A DNA stretch of 60,241 bases from an uncultured Acidobacteriota bacterium (lineage in GTDB: Bacteria; Acidobacteriota; Terriglobia; Terriglobales; Acidobacteriaceae). Within the stretch, counting starts at the first letter, position 1. Each line of letters opens with the position of its first letter. Positions 32,996 through 42,565 of this stretch are shown here, one piece after another. The stretch lies in the NCBI GenBank assembly GCA_903832295.1, contig CAILAZ010000117.1, positions 1 through 60,241 of the forward strand, read 5' to 3'. A model generated the notes under the pieces. The model was not told the DNA's origin. It ran no database searches and saw only the letters and a program-made list of their open reading frames with translations. Made by a program: the position numbers and the translations under genes.

Positions 32996-33265
32996 CTAAT
33001 CGATCGACTGTAATTCCTTGCCCGGTTTGAAGCGAACCGCTTTGCCAGGAGGAATGTTCACTTCCGCTCCAGTGCGCGGGTTGCGTCCGATGCCGGTCTT
33101 GCGCGGGCGTACGTTGAATACGCCAAAGCCGCGCAGTTCGATGCGGTCGCCCTGGGCGAGAGCTCTCTTCATGCTCTCAAAGACCGTCTCCACCGCGCGC
33201 TCCGCCTTGGTCTTGGTGACCCCGGTGCGGTTTACCACTTCGTTGATGATATCGAGTTTGATCAA
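32996..33265 (-). CDS. HU/IHF family DNA-binding protein
   Basis: An 89-residue protein with the HU signature GFGVFNVRPRKTGIGRNPRT at residues 45-64 and the typical end PGKAVRFKPGKELQ. The N-terminal helices start IKLDIINEVVNRTGVTKTKA. It bends DNA and shapes the nucleoid. An IHF-like identity cannot be excluded. Confidence 0.93.
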   Translation of the reverse strand: MIKLDIINEVVNRTGVTKTKAERAVETVFESMKRALAQGDRIELRGFGVFNVRPRKTGIGRNPRTGAEVNIPPGKAVRFKPGKELQSID

Positions 33266-33360
33266 GCGATCGGCTCCGGCGCTTCAGATTGAAAATCAAG
33301 GGCTTACCCACTGATGCTAGAAAATACGGGGGGCATTGTCAACGCCTCCCGCAATCCCGG

Positions 33361-33684
33361 CTACTTCACACCTTTTTCCTGTATCGCCTTCGGCGGTGCC
33401 GGAGCGGGGGACTTGAGGTACGCGGCGATGGCATTTGCCTAGGCCTCGCTCAGGTTTGGCAGGGGCCTGGCATGCGGCCCGGGACCACCTCCCTTGGTCA
33501 CGGTTTGTACCAACCGCCCCAACTTCACGTCGATCCCCTTCAGCGGACTGCCGTTGTTTCGCTTTCCCTCGCCGCTCGTTCCGTGGCAGGGAGCGCAGCG
33601 CGACTGAAACAGCGTTTGGCCGTCCTGCGCGTAGGCGGCGGAGAGGAACAAACACGAAAAACTAAGGATCAAAATCTTCTTCAA
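33361..33684 (-). pseudogene. c-type cytochrome with an in-frame TAG stop
   Basis: It reads from a TTG start at 33684 (MKKILILSFSCLFLSAAYA, a clean signal peptide, GGGAG just upstream). A single haem site is CAPCH at about residues 31-35 of the precursor. The frame stops at TAG (33439-33441) right after LSEA. If that codon is read through, the frame continues ANAIAAYLKSPAPAPPKAIQ to a stop at 33361. In cytochrome c6-like proteins this C-terminal helix (SEAEANAIAAYL) is normal, so a GAG or AAG seems to have become TAG. The truncated protein lacks the C-terminal helix but keeps haem binding; the Met ligand is not obvious. Confidence 0.75.
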
Positions 33685-33837
33685 GAAGCACTCCCGTGAT
33701 TTGACTGCAAAAGTGGTTGCAGATAGTAGCACGTCAACTTCTCCCGGTGGAATAGCCGAATGTTAAGATGGCCCTACCTCTCCGGTTGCTGCATTGCAGC
33801 CGGGCTGGCCAGGAGTTATCAAGGAGTTCGAGTCAAG

Positions 33838-34392
33838 ATGGCGATAAAGAGCGATCGTTGGATCCGCCAGATGGCGCAAACCCGGGAAATGATCAGCCCC
33901 TTCTGTGAGAAGCAGATGCGCGAGGGCGTCATCAGCTACGGCCTTTCCTCCTACGGCTACGACCTCCGCGTGGCCGACGAATTCAAAATCTTCACCAACG
34001 TCAACTCCGCCATTGTGGATCCCAAGAGATTCGACGAGCGCTCCTTCGTCTCCATCCGGGCTGACAGCATCATGGTTCCGCCCAACTCTTTCGCCCTGGC
34101 GCGCTCGGTTGAGTACTTCAAAATCCCGCGCGATGTGCTTACCATCTGCGTTGGCAAGTCCACCTACGCCCGGTGCGGAATCATCGTAAACGTCACCCCG
34201 TTCGAACCGGAGTGGGAGGGCTTTGTCACTCTCGAGATCAGTAACAGCACACCCCTTCCGGCAAAGATCTACGCCAATGAGGGTCTCTGCCAGATACTCT
34301 TCTTTCAGGGTGATGAACCCTGCGAGGTCAGCTACAAGGACAAGGCGGGAAAGTACCAGAACCAGACCGGCATCGTACTGCCGAAGCTGTAG
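33838..34392 (+). CDS. dcd: dCTP deaminase
   Basis: A 184-residue protein, started at ATG 33838 with AAGGAG 11 bp upstream. Motifs are [16 protein letters not shown] (about 31-46), [12 protein letters not shown] and the catalytic [14 protein letters not shown] (about 128). It makes dUTP from dCTP for thymidylate synthesis. The dcd-dut bifunctional form cannot be excluded by eye. The stop overlaps the tsaC/sua5 start region. Confidence 0.9.
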   Translation: MAIKSDRWIRQMAQTREMISPFCEKQMREGVISYGLSSYGYDLRVADEFKIFTNVNSAIVDPKRFDERSFVSIRADSIMVPPNSFALARSVEYFKIPRDVLTICVGKSTYARCGIIVNVTPFEPEWEGFVTLEISNSTPLPAKIYANEGLCQILFFQGDEPCEVSYKDKAGKYQNQTGIVLPKL

Positions 34393-35414
34393 TGGTGATG
34401 AAAACTCTTTGCCTTCGTCTCACTGCCGCCGTGCTTGCGGAAGACCCGGCACTGCTGGAGGCTGCCCGTATCCTCCGCTCGGGTGGGCTGGTCGCCTTCC
34501 CAACGGAAACCGTCTATGGACTGGGTGCCAACGCTCTTGATCCGGCTGCCATTGAGAAGATCTTCCGCGCCAAGCAACGCCCCCACTGGGATCCGGTGAT
34601 TGTCCATGCAGGGAGCGAGGCTGCCGCGCGAGAACTCACCTCAGCCTGGCCTGAAACTGCCTCCCAACTTGCCCGGGCATTCTGGCCAGGGCCGCTTACC
34701 ATGCTGCTGCCGCGTTCCCCTCTCATTCCCCTGATCTGCACCGCCGGGCGCGAAAAAGTAGGCCTGCGGGTTCCTTCGCACCCTGTGGCCCTCGCGCTGA
34801 TTGCCGCCGCGGGGGTGCCGGTCGCCGCGCCCAGTGCAAACCGCTTTGGCCACACCAGTCCCACCACCGCCGCCCATGTGCTCGCAGATCTGGACGGACA
34901 TATCGATGCCATTCTCGACGCCGGCCCCTGTACCGTAGGGGTCGAATCCACCGTGCTCGATCCCGCAACAGATCCGGCCATCATCTATCGTCCCGGCGGA
35001 ATCACTCCCGCACAGGTTCGCCTCGTGCTCGGCAAGGTGAATGTAGCCGAGCGGCCGCTTTCCGTCGAAGCACCGCCGGAGTCGCTGGAGTCGCCCGGTC
35101 TCGGAATTCGCCACTACGCGCCACGCGCACGCATGGTTCTTGTCAGCGGAGAAGATGAACTGCGGACTGTGGTGGAGCGCGAATCGCAAGCGCATAGGGT
35201 TGGCGTCCTGCTTCCAGTGGAGTGGCCCGCCCCTTCTTCCGCCGTGGTACTTCCCTGGGGCCGCTGGAGCGAGCCGGAGTCTCTCGCCCGCGATCTCTAC
35301 CTGCAGATGCGCGCGCTCGATGATCTCGGAGTGGATGTCATTGTCTGCCCCATGCCTTCGCCGGAAGGAATCGGGTTGGCAATCCGCGACCGGCTTCGCA
35401 AGGCTGCCAAATAG
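34392..35414 (+). CDS. tsaC: Threonylcarbamoyl-AMP synthase (YrdC plus Sua5 domain)
   Basis: A 340-residue protein. The N-terminal YrdC domain has FPTETVYGLGANAL and PGPLTMLLPRS, then VGLRVPSHPVALALI and APSANRFGHTSPTTA. The C-terminal Sua5 domain follows a linker with SPGLGIRHYAPRARMVL. It makes threonylcarbamoyl-AMP, the precursor of t6A37 in tRNA. GTG GTG ATG offers several start codons; the ATG at 34398 is the most likely. Confidence 0.9.
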   Translation: MVMKTLCLRLTAAVLAEDPALLEAARILRSGGLVAFPTETVYGLGANALDPAAIEKIFRAKQRPHWDPVIVHAGSEAAARELTSAWPETASQLARAFWPGPLTMLLPRSPLIPLICTAGREKVGLRVPSHPVALALIAAAGVPVAAPSANRFGHTSPTTAAHVLADLDGHIDAILDAGPCTVGVESTVLDPATDPAIIYRPGGITPAQVRLVLGKVNVAERPLSVEAPPESLESPGLGIRHYAPRARMVLVSGEDELRTVVERESQAHRVGVLLPVEWPAPSSAVVLPWGRWSEPESLARDLYLQMRALDDLGVDVIVCPMPSPEGIGLAIRDRLRKAAK

Positions 35415-35418
35415 AAAA

Positions 35419-35435
35419 GCCCGCACGGGGCGGGC
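35419..35435 (-). terminator. Terminator of hfq
   Basis: On the minus strand GCCCGC..GCGGGC is followed by TTTTCTAT. It lies between the convergent tsaC and hfq genes. Confidence 0.7.
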
Positions 35436-35458
35436 TCCTGCCTGATGACTGCGAAGCT

Positions 35459-35866
35459 CTACTTCACTTCTTCGCCTTCTTTGAACATATAGCGGATACT
35501 CGATTTATAGATCAGAAGGTTGGAAAGTCCAGCGGCGCGATTCAGCTTGATGCAGCTCTTGTCGTACCACTCGATCACGCCATGCAGTTCCTCTCCCTCA
35601 CGGGTTACCACCACCATGCAGGTCTTGCTCTGCATCTGTTTCTGATAGTAGAAATTTTCGGCGTGGGTCTGTTCCGCTGGCGTCGGTTTCTTCGGTGCCA
35701 CTCCGGCGGTGCGTTCAGGAGCCCGCACGCTTCGTTCTCTTCGCTCCACCGCTTCCGTTACGCGCGCCTGCTCGCGGTTCAGAGACGGGCGAATCAACTT
35801 GCGGTTTCCGAAGCTTTCCGCTTCGGGTGCCCTTACCACTGCGGTAGAGTCAGGTCCGTTTCTCAT
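35459..35866 (-). CDS. hfq: RNA chaperone Hfq with long N-terminal extension
   Basis: A 135-residue protein started at ATG 35866 (MRNGPDSTAVVRAPEAESFG), preceded by GGAGAGG. About 70 residues of charged, probably disordered sequence precede the Sm domain. The Sm domain, about residues 75-135, has NFYYQKQMQSKTCMVVVTREG, then GEELHGVIEWYDKSCIKL and LLIYKSSIRYMF in place of the enterobacterial YKHA motif. The protein ends right after the fold, so the extension is N-terminal and not C-terminal as in E. coli. It probably binds sRNAs, but the extension may change that. Confidence 0.85.
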   Translation of the reverse strand: MRNGPDSTAVVRAPEAESFGNRKLIRPSLNREQARVTEAVERRERSVRAPERTAGVAPKKPTPAEQTHAENFYYQKQMQSKTCMVVVTREGEELHGVIEWYDKSCIKLNRAAGLSNLLIYKSSIRYMFKEGEEVK

Positions 35867-36133
35867 GCAATCCTCTCCCCACTGGGAGTGTTGACTTCGA
35901 CTCACGTTGCTTTAGATACACCGCCGCTACCTTCATAAGGACACACACACACCCGCACTGCCAGAGGAATGCGGACTGATTTCCAGGAGAAGGTTGCGGT
36001 GGTTCGTGCCTAAACCGTACCACACGCACAAGGCGAAAACAATAAATCTCTGGAGCAATTTCTTGTGACGAGAGGCATGCTTTTCGGGATGCCAGCACCT
36101 TAGTGCGGGATCAGGAAAATCGCAGGAGAGCGC

Positions 36134-37228
36134 CTAAATTTCAATCGAACTGGAGTAGCCGTCCAGCGAGAGCGAGCGCAGCAGATTGCGGCGCATGCCG
36201 TTCTGCACCTCGCCCAGTCCGTCGCTGGCGCGCACAATCCAGTCGAAGCTGACCTGCCCGGCGACGTTGCCCAACTCCGCCTGCATGTCGTGATTGCGCA
36301 TCAGTTCCTCCGAACCCGCCTTGAGGAACATCAAGTCCTCCAGGATCGAGTAGAGCACCGAGATCAGCAGGTCGGTCTTCCCCTTGCCTTCGCCCCCGGC
36401 GCGGTAAGCCTCAGTGGCACGGAACAGCGCAGAGTGGCCGCCATCGCCAAGCGCCGTAGTCAACAGCAGGAGTGCGTCCTTGCGCGCCGTCAGGTATCCG
36501 GCCAGATCGAAGCTGCGGGCGCGCCCAATGGCTCCGCCGCAGAGGCGTGCCACGAGCTTCTTTTGCGCGGCTGTCCACTCGGTGCGCATCGCCAGGTCCT
36601 GCCCAATCTCCTCGGCCGTCAACGGCGCCAGTCGCAGGGTGATGCAGCGCGAGCGGATGGTGGGCAGCAGTGAGTTCGAGTTCTCCGCCAGCAGGAAGAG
36701 AGTCGCAAATTCGGGCGGTTCCTCCAGAACCTTCAGCAGCGCATTGGCTGCTTCTTTCATGAAGTTCGACTCGGAGAAGATGTAGAACTTCTGCCGGCCT
36801 TCGCCGGGCTTGTAGTACATCTCGCCGATCACGTGCCGCACCTGGTCCACCTTTACCAGCATCTGCGGAGGGTCGGGCGGGATGATGAGGACCTCGGGAT
36901 GGGTCTGCACAAAAATGCGCGTCTCGCGCTTGTCGGTCTCGCGCAGATTCTCCCGCGCCTCCACGGCTTCGGCAAAGCGCTGGTCGAGCTCGTCCGCTTG
37001 GGAAATCCGCTCGCAGTTGCGGCACACTCCGCAGAAGTCCGGCAGTCCATCGGCGGCAAGCGGACGCTCCAGGCAGTTCACCGCCTTGGCCACCATCTGT
37101 GCCAGGGTGAATTTGCCCGCGCCGCGGGCGCCGGTCAGGATGATGGCGTGGGGCAAGTGGTCGCGGGCGATCATCTCTCGCAGCCGATTGACGGTGGTGG
37201 CGTTTCCGCGGAACTGGTCGAAGCCCAT
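36134..37228 (-). CDS. holB: DNA polymerase III delta' subunit
   Basis: A 364-residue clamp-loader subunit. The P-loop is GARGAGKFT (about residue 34; HolB proteins often have a degenerate P-loop). The zinc-binding Cys pattern CLERP..FCGVCRNCER is present (about 52-75). A sensor-like motif LEEPPEFATLFLL lies about 170. It loads the beta clamp with HolA and DnaX. It follows tmk by 2 bp, a common arrangement. Confidence 0.88.
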   Translation of the reverse strand: MGFDQFRGNATTVNRLREMIARDHLPHAIILTGARGAGKFTLAQMVAKAVNCLERPLAADGLPDFCGVCRNCERISQADELDQRFAEAVEARENLRETDKRETRIFVQTHPEVLIIPPDPPQMLVKVDQVRHVIGEMYYKPGEGRQKFYIFSESNFMKEAANALLKVLEEPPEFATLFLLAENSNSLLPTIRSRCITLRLAPLTAEEIGQDLAMRTEWTAAQKKLVARLCGGAIGRARSFDLAGYLTARKDALLLLTTALGDGGHSALFRATEAYRAGGEGKGKTDLLISVLYSILEDLMFLKAGSEELMRNHDMQAELGNVAGQVSFDWIVRASDGLGEVQNGMRRNLLRSLSLDGYSSSIEI

Positions 37229-37230
37229 TG

Positions 37231-37899
37231 CTATCCCCGCTTTGGTGCAAGGCGCTCGCGAACAGCCGCCACGATTTCCCGGTGAACCACTTCCATCGAG
37301 CGTCGGGCGTCAATCAGCATGACGCGCTCAACGTCGCGATGCGCGATGGCGAGAAACTGTTGATGAACGCGCTCGAAGAATGCGCGGTTCTCCTGCTCAA
37401 AACGGTTCTCATCGGATGCGCCTTCTACGGCCAGGTTTCGTCTGCGCGCGCGCGCCACGCTGGCTGCGACGTCGCTGTCAAGCAGCAGCGTCAGGTCCGG
37501 CTGCAGGCCCAGGCAGAGCACGCGATGCAAGGTGAGCACGGCATCCACGCCAAGCTGCCGGCCCGCGCCCTGGTAGGCCTCGGAAGAATCCGTGTAGCGG
37601 TCACACAGCACCCACGCGCCGCGATTGACCGCTGGAAGAATCACCTCGGAAATCTGCTGCGCGCGCGAAGCGAACATCAGCGCCAGTTCCGCCAGGGGAG
37701 CCAGTCCACGGGTGCGCGAGTCCAGCAGAATGCTGCGCACACGCTCGCCGATCTCAGTGCCGCCGGGCTCGCGCGTGGTCAGCACCTCCAGCCCCTGCTC
37801 GCGCAGAACTACGGCGAGGCGCTCAAGATGGGTGCTCTTGCCGCATCCGTCGAGGCCCTCAACGGTGATGAAGCGTCCGTCTTTGGTTCCGTGCCACAC
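37231..37899 (-). CDS. tmk: Thymidylate kinase
   Basis: A 222-residue kinase started at GTG 37899 (VWHGTKDGRFITVEG). P-loop GLDGCGKSTHLERL, TREPGGTEIGERVR and DRYTDSSEAYQGAGR are all present. It makes dTDP from dTMP. The longer upstream frame is Arg/Pro/Ser-rich and unlike the family, so it is not used. Followed at 2 bp by holB. Confidence 0.9.
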   Translation of the reverse strand: MWHGTKDGRFITVEGLDGCGKSTHLERLAVVLREQGLEVLTTREPGGTEIGERVRSILLDSRTRGLAPLAELALMFASRAQQISEVILPAVNRGAWVLCDRYTDSSEAYQGAGRQLGVDAVLTLHRVLCLGLQPDLTLLLDSDVAASVARARRRNLAVEGASDENRFEQENRAFFERVHQQFLAIAHRDVERVMLIDARRSMEVVHREIVAAVRERLAPKRG

Positions 37900-38063
37900 A
37901 TGGGAATCATAGCAAAGCCGCGGGCGTGCCACCCACGTTGCGAATTCCGCATCTGTTACACTCGACAAACTTGCTGCCGGAGCGCGGGTGTTCTGCTGCG
38001 CGTGCAGCGTTTCCGGCCCGGCGGACGCGGTCCGCTTTCCATAATTTTTCAAGAGGTGTTGCG

Positions 38064-40007
38064 ATGCGGAAGTTGCAGTGTGCATGGCTGGTGATGTTTT
38101 TCGGAATTGCGTCGGGCCTCTCGCAGAGCGGGCCGGCGCAGAGCAGCACGATCAAGACGACTGGCTTCTCCGTGGTGGAGACGCTGGCAGTGGACGCGAC
38201 AGACGCGCCGCGCAAGGTCTTTCACGCGAAGCTCACGATTCCTGCCGAGGCCGGTGATTTTGTGCTGCTCTATCCCAAGTGGATTCCCGGTGAGCATGGA
38301 CCGACAGGGCCGCTGGTGGACACCGCTGGAATCTACTTCCGCGCCGATGGACACACGCTCAACTGGCATCGCGATCCGGTGGACATGTTTGCATTTCATG
38401 TCGAGGTGCCGAAGGGCGTTTCGTCGATTGAAGCCACGCTCGACTACCTGAGCCCGGTGGAGATGCCGGGCGGATTCAGCGCGGGTTCCTCTGCAACCGA
38501 GAAGCTCGCGGTGCTTTCGTGGAACTGGCTGGTGCTGTATCCGAAGGGACGCGGCTCCGATGATGTGGGAGTGAAGGCATCGCTGAAGTTGCCTGCGAAC
38601 TGGCAGTGGGGAACGGCGCTGCCGCACGCGTCGAGCGCGGCGGGCAGCGTGGAATTCACGCTTGCATCGCTGACCACGCTGGTGGATTCGCCGGTGCTGA
38701 TGGGGCAGTATCTGAAGAAGATTCCGCTGCAGCAGGGCACGGCGCCATCGCACGAACTGGACGTTGTCGCCGACTCGATGGCGGCGCTGGAGATGTCTGC
38801 GGATCAGGCGAAGGCGTTCCACAACCTGGTGGCGGAGGCCGGTGCGCTGTATGGCGCGCGACACTATCGCGAGTACCATTTCCTGCTGACGCTGAGCGAT
38901 CACGTGGCGCACTTCGGACTGGAACATCACGAGTCCAACGACAGCCGCGTGGGGGAGGGATACCTGACGGATGCGTCGCAGTGGACGCTGGGCGGGTCGC
39001 TGCTGCCGCATGAATACACGCACTCATGGAACGGAAAGTACAGGAGGCCGGCAGGGCTGGCGACCGCGGATTACGAGGCTCCGATGCAGGGCAACCTGCT
39101 GTGGGTGTATGAAGGGCTGACGGAATATTTCGGTTACGTGCTGACGGCGCGCAGCGGATTGCAGACTCCGGAACAGTGGCGCGAACAGCTTGCGGAAATT
39201 GCGACGACGTACTCGCACAGGCCGGGCCGCAAGTGGCGCGCGCTGGAAGATACGGCGACGGCGGCGCAGACTTTATACGGGGCTGGCGAGGCTTTCAGCA
39301 ACTACCGCAGGAGCGTGGACTACTACGACGAGGGCGCGCTGATCTGGCTGGAGGCGGATACGATCCTCCGCGAAAACAGCGGGGGAAAACGCTCGATGGA
39401 TGATTTTGCGCAATTGTTTATGGGCGGGAAAAATACGCCGCCGGAGGTGAAGACCTATACGTTGGACGACGTGGTGGCGACGCTGAACCAGGTGCAGAGC
39501 TACGACTGGCGCGGCTTCCTGACGGAGCGCATTTTGAAGGTGGCAGAACATGCGCCGCTGGGGGGGATTGCGAACAGCGGATGGATGCTGGTTTATGACG
39601 AGCAGCCGAATGTGATTGAGAAGCTCCGCGATCAGGCTGGGCGCGGGTTTGACGCAAGCGCGTCGGTGGGGCTGGTGCTGAGCAAAGACGGTGCGGTGAT
39701 GGATGCGATCGAGGATGGAATCGCGGCCAAAAACGGCATTGGTCCGGGGATGAAGATTGTTGCGGTGAACGGGCGCAAGTACTCGGAAGAACTGCTGACG
39801 GCGGCGATGCGGGAGGCGAAAAAATCGAAGGAGCCGATGCAGTTGCTGGTGGAGAACACGGAGTACTACAGGACGGTTTCGCTCAGTTATTACGAGGGTC
39901 CGCGGCATCCTCACCTGGTGAGGGACGCGGGGAAAAAAGATGTGCTGGGAGAGATCATGCGGCCGAAGGTGACGACCTTGCCGACGCCGGTTCCGGCCGC
40001 CGAGTAG
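38064..40007 (+). CDS. M61 family peptidase with PDZ domain, secreted
   Basis: A 647-residue protein with a signal peptide (MRKLQCAWLVMFFGIASGLS). The M61 catalytic core has HEYTHSWNGKYRR, zinc-binding His316 and His320 with Glu317, preceded by LEHHESNDSRVGEG. A PDZ domain lies at about residues 530-610 (GLVLSKDGAVMDAIEDG, then GMKIVAVNGRKYSEELL). The family includes glycyl aminopeptidases. It is probably periplasmic or extracellular. A strong terminator follows 17 bp later. Confidence 0.9.
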   Translation: MRKLQCAWLVMFFGIASGLSQSGPAQSSTIKTTGFSVVETLAVDATDAPRKVFHAKLTIPAEAGDFVLLYPKWIPGEHGPTGPLVDTAGIYFRADGHTLNWHRDPVDMFAFHVEVPKGVSSIEATLDYLSPVEMPGGFSAGSSATEKLAVLSWNWLVLYPKGRGSDDVGVKASLKLPANWQWGTALPHASSAAGSVEFTLASLTTLVDSPVLMGQYLKKIPLQQGTAPSHELDVVADSMAALEMSADQAKAFHNLVAEAGALYGARHYREYHFLLTLSDHVAHFGLEHHESNDSRVGEGYLTDASQWTLGGSLLPHEYTHSWNGKYRRPAGLATADYEAPMQGNLLWVYEGLTEYFGYVLTARSGLQTPEQWREQLAEIATTYSHRPGRKWRALEDTATAAQTLYGAGEAFSNYRRSVDYYDEGALIWLEADTILRENSGGKRSMDDFAQLFMGGKNTPPEVKTYTLDDVVATLNQVQSYDWRGFLTERILKVAEHAPLGGIANSGWMLVYDEQPNVIEKLRDQAGRGFDASASVGLVLSKDGAVMDAIEDGIAAKNGIGPGMKIVAVNGRKYSEELLTAAMREAKKSKEPMQLLVENTEYYRTVSLSYYEGPRHPHLVRDAGKKDVLGEIMRPKVTTLPTPVPAAE

Positions 40008-40697
40008 GGCGCGGGAGCCAATAAAAACGGGGCCGCCAGCGATGGCGGTCCCGTTTTGCGTGCGCAAAAGACGGTTTGAATTGTCAAGGACAGACACGCC
40101 CGCAGCCAGTATTGATGCAGGGGAGACGCTTGTTACGGCTGCATCCCTCTATCTTCAGAATAGCAAAATGGAGGGGGTGATCCCCTCACCCCGGGGCGGA
40201 AAGAATTGGCTTTGGAATGAGGGGGTTGCGGGGAATTTTCGGGTTCGGGGGGTTGACAGAATTTTGCGGCGCGGGCGAAAACCGCGTTTTTGCACCGGGA
40301 GTGGGGCAAAAGCGGGGAAAGGATTGGCGAGGAGGGTAATGGTTGGAAAGGGTGTGTTCACTGATTCGGGCAATGGTTGAGGTAAGTCCGGAACGATTGA
40401 CTTATGGTGTATCCGAAAAAGAAGGGATGGGTGGCGGATGGGTACATGGTGGGTTCGGTGTGGGTTTTGCACAGGGTGGCGATGGGTGGACCGGAATGGG
40501 AAAGTGAAAGAAATAGGTGGGGAGGGGTGAGGGGATTCGCTGGCGGCAACCGCGTTTTTCAGGAGTAATCCCGACAATCGTGCATGATCGCCTGTCAATG
40601 AGCGGTTTGCCCTGTTATCGCAAATAGAAAATTACTTCCGGTTAGCCCGTGAGGGACGATAATGTTTCAGTAGCGACGACTCACATTGGGAGCAACT
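40008..40697. other. 690-bp intergenic region
   Basis: It contains the M61 terminator (40024-40057), then a purine-rich, low-complexity stretch (about 40160-40560) with many G-runs. The minus-strand frame across it is Pro/Thr/His-rich and does not look coding. A TTGACA-like hexamer at about 40254 lacks a convincing -10. The last 100 bp hold the promoter and ribosome site (GGGAG 40688-40692) of the HEPN gene. Confidence 0.5.
40024..40057. terminator. Terminator after the M61 peptidase
   Basis: A 14-bp stem AAAACGGGGCCGCC/GGCGGTCCCGTTTT (one G-T pair) with loop AGCGAT. The A- and T-rich ends let it act on both strands. Confidence 0.85.
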
Positions 40698-42053
40698 GTG
40701 ACCGACGAATCGGAGAGGCTCGACATCGTAGTGCCAGAAGAGTCTGCTGGAAGAGGGCCACTCTTAAGAGGCGAATTACGCCAGGAGCGTTTTTGCTGTC
40801 CTGATGTGCTCACCCAGTTCGAGCACATCACTCCTCATACTCGCAAAACGCGCATTCACTTACTTCTGACTGCCGCCCAAGCCAAGAGCTTATTTGCACG
40901 GTCGGGGCCATTCGCGTTTGAGGGATCCCTCTGTATCAGGGATGGTGTCATCGAAACGAGAGTAGCCAAAGATATTTGGCTGAAGTCCATCACTCAGATT
41001 ACGCACAAAGAAGCGATCTATTGGACACAGACGTCAGGCGACATCAGCAGTCTTGAGATCAGGACGAAGTTTATGCCTGGGTCAGAACTTGACTCGCGCC
41101 GTGACATATCCTCGGCGTGGTTCGTTGCAAGACCATGTTTCGCATTGGGGATTCTTGCAAACCAAACCAAAGAAGAGGCGGAAGAAGCAGCCAAGTTCGG
41201 TTTCTCAAAGCAAGACATCAACTTCTCTCTGTCCAATGGTGCAACTGCCTCAATTCACCGCTATCCGTATTTTCCTGGGATTATCGCCTCACGAAGCGGC
41301 ACATTCCGAGGGTATTCCATCCCTGTCTCGGGAGTCAAAGATCCCGAAGCAACGAAAAGAGATGTGGACATTCTCATTCTTTTGGCTTCATTTGCCTCGC
41401 GGGAACGTAGCATCAGCGCATACTGGAGCTACGAAACCAAAGGAGAATTTTGTCGATTCTGGCAATTCAACATTGGCAAGTTTCGAAAGAGATATGAGCG
41501 TGAAGAGCCGGTCGTGCCGAGAGACCGGGAAGAGTGTTTTGATTTTTTACAAACAGCATTCAACAGATACTCGGCAGCCTCAACGCATCAACCTCTACTT
41601 GAGGCAGCGATCTACGCCCTGTTGAATAACCAGACGACAATGGAAGCAGATATCGCTCGCCTCTTTTCAGCGATTCAGGGGGCTCTATATTTTGCAACAC
41701 AGGCTCCGCTCAACCCTCAAAAGCGTCCGCGTATCGCCGATTTATGCCGCAAGTTCCTGACAGCGCATCCGGATACTTTCGATGGGCTCTGGCCTCTTAT
41801 TGATCGGCAGGCATGTTCGCCCTTGAACGACCTCCGCAATGCCATTGTGCATGGTGAAGCGTTCTCGGAGCAGGAGTGGCTAGCCTTGAGCTACGCAGGA
41901 GAACATCTTCGTTGGCACCTGGAGCGAATCATTCTCGTGGCTCTTGGATGGAATGTCGAGAAGTCGGCGGTCTCGAAAAGAGCGCTAAGCTGGTTCAATG
42001 CTTATCGGGATTGGAAGAAAGAAAGCAACCAGCTCGCGGGTCGGCCCTCATAA
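40698..42053 (+). CDS. HEPN domain protein, ApeA-like putative defence ribonuclease
   Basis: A 451-residue protein started at GTG 40698, 5 bp after GGGAG. The C-terminal domain carries the HEPN motif LNDLRNAIVHGEAF: Arg380-x4-His385, the RNase signature of HEPN toxins and abortive-infection proteins. The N-terminal about 280 residues are beta-rich (RGTFRGYSIPVSG, FEGSLCIRDGVIETRV) and may sense an infection trigger, as in ApeA-type proteins. There is no signal peptide or membrane segment. It is alone, with lower GC than its neighbours, flanked by repeats: signs of transfer. ApeA similarity is my reading of architecture; family membership needs a profile search. Confidence 0.65.
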   Translation: MTDESERLDIVVPEESAGRGPLLRGELRQERFCCPDVLTQFEHITPHTRKTRIHLLLTAAQAKSLFARSGPFAFEGSLCIRDGVIETRVAKDIWLKSITQITHKEAIYWTQTSGDISSLEIRTKFMPGSELDSRRDISSAWFVARPCFALGILANQTKEEAEEAAKFGFSKQDINFSLSNGATASIHRYPYFPGIIASRSGTFRGYSIPVSGVKDPEATKRDVDILILLASFASRERSISAYWSYETKGEFCRFWQFNIGKFRKRYEREEPVVPRDREECFDFLQTAFNRYSAASTHQPLLEAAIYALLNNQTTMEADIARLFSAIQGALYFATQAPLNPQKRPRIADLCRKFLTAHPDTFDGLWPLIDRQACSPLNDLRNAIVHGEAFSEQEWLALSYAGEHLRWHLERIILVALGWNVEKSAVSKRALSWFNAYRDWKKESNQLAGRPS

Positions 42054-42269
42054 CTTGTCTCTGCCGGGTGGTCGGCAACTCGGAAGTGTCCGCAAATCTC
42101 AATGAGTGCAAAATCGCCAATGCGCTCGTCGACGGCAGATAAGTAACGAAATGTCGGCTTGTGGTTTGGAATGTTTGCCGCCACCCTGCTACAAAGTTGT
42201 TCATTCAAGGTCTGGACTGTGCCGTGGGTCGGGTCGATTAACAGGGGACGCTCGCCAAGGCGTAAGTGT

Positions 42270-42370
42270 CTCGCGTTTTGGGAAGGCAAGGAGCAAGAGC
42301 CGCAGGGTGGAGGGTGTTGCTTTCCACCTTGACGCCGAACGGCACGGCGTGGAGGTGGAGCGCCCGGCTG
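42270..42370. repeat. Degenerate repeat A, copy 1
   Basis: Similar to 42566-42668 along most of its length, with many substitutions and a few indels. Confidence 0.5.
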
Positions 42371-42430
42371 GGGTTGAGAGGGGTGCGTTTTCAGGAGTAA
42401 GGGCAAGGGCACGAGATGGGGGCAGATTGC

Positions 42431-42500
42431 TTTCCCACATTTGCCAACAGCGGTCAAATATTGGGCACCCTCGCTTGGGTTGAGACGGGTGCGGATTTAG
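42431..42500. repeat. Degenerate repeat B, copy 1
   Basis: CCCACATTTGCCAACAGCGG and ACCCTCGCTTGGGTTGAGA match the block at 43114-43185 with a few differences. Confidence 0.6.
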
Positions 42501-42565
42501 GGGCAAAGGTCGGGGGTGCGAGGGGCAGGCTCTGCTGCGCTATTCTTGCAAGGCCGGGGTAAGTG

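Noticed and set aside
40155-40598. A Pro/His/Thr-rich 147-codon minus-strand frame in the 40 kb intergenic region
   Set aside because: It is produced by purine-rich low-complexity DNA; no domain and no convincing ribosome site.
42002-42506. Minus-strand frames over the 42 kb repeats
   Set aside because: They follow the repeat sequence and change frame between repeat copies.
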